A stretch of 60,839 nt of DNA from Streptomyces sp. NP160 (GTDB taxonomy: Bacteria; Actinomycetota; Actinomycetes; Actinomycetales; Quadrisphaeraceae), in contig NZ_VDMJ01000024.1 in NCBI RefSeq assembly GCF_006335115.1, positions 1-60,839 on the forward strand. The letters run 5' to 3'. The translations under genes and the position numbers were made by a program. Numbering within the stretch: the first letter of the stretch is position 1; each line of letters starts with the position of its first letter. Shown in pieces: positions 60,787 through 60,839 of the stretch. Below the pieces are notes generated by a model. The model made no database searches. It was not told the DNA's origin and saw nothing but the letters and a program-made list of their open reading frames with translations.

Positions 60787-60839
60787 CCGCACTCCCACCC
60801 CGGGCCTTCCCTCCGCAGGAGGACGACGAGGGGCCCCCG

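Overview
This 60.8-kb window is very GC-rich, uses GTG and TTG starts freely, and is packed with genes that overlap by 1 to 8 bases. The gene content (MSMEG-type nitrogen-starvation cluster, ClgR-like regulator, DUF3000, coproporphyrin-type haem genes next to an RNase D/LuxR regulator block, stand-alone LigD-Pol and LigC proteins, many leaderless-looking starts) points to a chromosomal segment of an actinomycete. A Kineosporiaceae-like genus is a plausible guess, but that is inference. I saw no tRNA, rRNA, CRISPR array, transposase, integrase or phage gene.

Layout. 0-6 kb: a fatty-acid beta-oxidation pair (FadA/FadB type) and a KtrA/KtrB-type potassium uptake pair, all on the minus strand. 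6-25 kb: an accessory/housekeeping mix. It holds a secreted hypothetical protein, a PAS-GGDEF protein, RibD-like reductases (one cut short and abutting a DinB-like remnant), MerR-TipAS, EamA and ClC transporters with a MarR gene and operator, hydrolases, a frameshifted TfoX-like gene, a ClgR-like regulator, an Ada-type fusion, AraC regulators, a rhodanese, acetyltransferases and a LigD polymerase-domain protein. 25-30 kb: VOC, RidA, GNAT, FAD oxidoreductase and CYTH-CHAD genes.

30-40 kb is the centrepiece, a nitrilase-centred 'Nit1C' / MSMEG_0565-0572 type operon. In order it encodes an amidohydrolase, the MSMEG_0572-type protein, a radical SAM enzyme, a GNAT/AIR-synthase-like fusion, a nitrilase, the MSMEG_0570-type protein, a flavin-dependent oxidoreductase, a second nitrilase-fold protein lacking the catalytic Glu and Cys, a glycosyltransferase and a kinase-like phosphotransferase. 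Most of these genes overlap, so they are probably translated in a coupled way. A sequence fitting the GlnR consensus (GTGAC-N6-GAAAC) lies just upstream. The degenerate nitrilase, the coupled kinase and the leading amidohydrolase are the least explained parts.

40-50 kb: an EfeUOB iron-uptake operon on the minus strand with a DtxR/IdeR-like iron box upstream, then RNase D, an atypical response regulator, DUF3000, and hemE-hemY-hemQ of the coproporphyrin-dependent haem route. 50-61 kb: GNAT, LysE, an APC permease, MsrB, a conserved hypothetical protein, an ATP-dependent DNA ligase (LigC type), GlgX with an unusual N-terminal tail, a DoxX-like/hydrolase pair, a small membrane protein and a PAP2 phosphatase.

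Two window-wide patterns stand out. Several genes have an identical TAGCGT hexamer 6 or 7 bases before the start codon, the signature of leaderless transcription. A dispersed motif with core GTGATCATGGAC sits at gene ends, often as long perfect inverted repeats.
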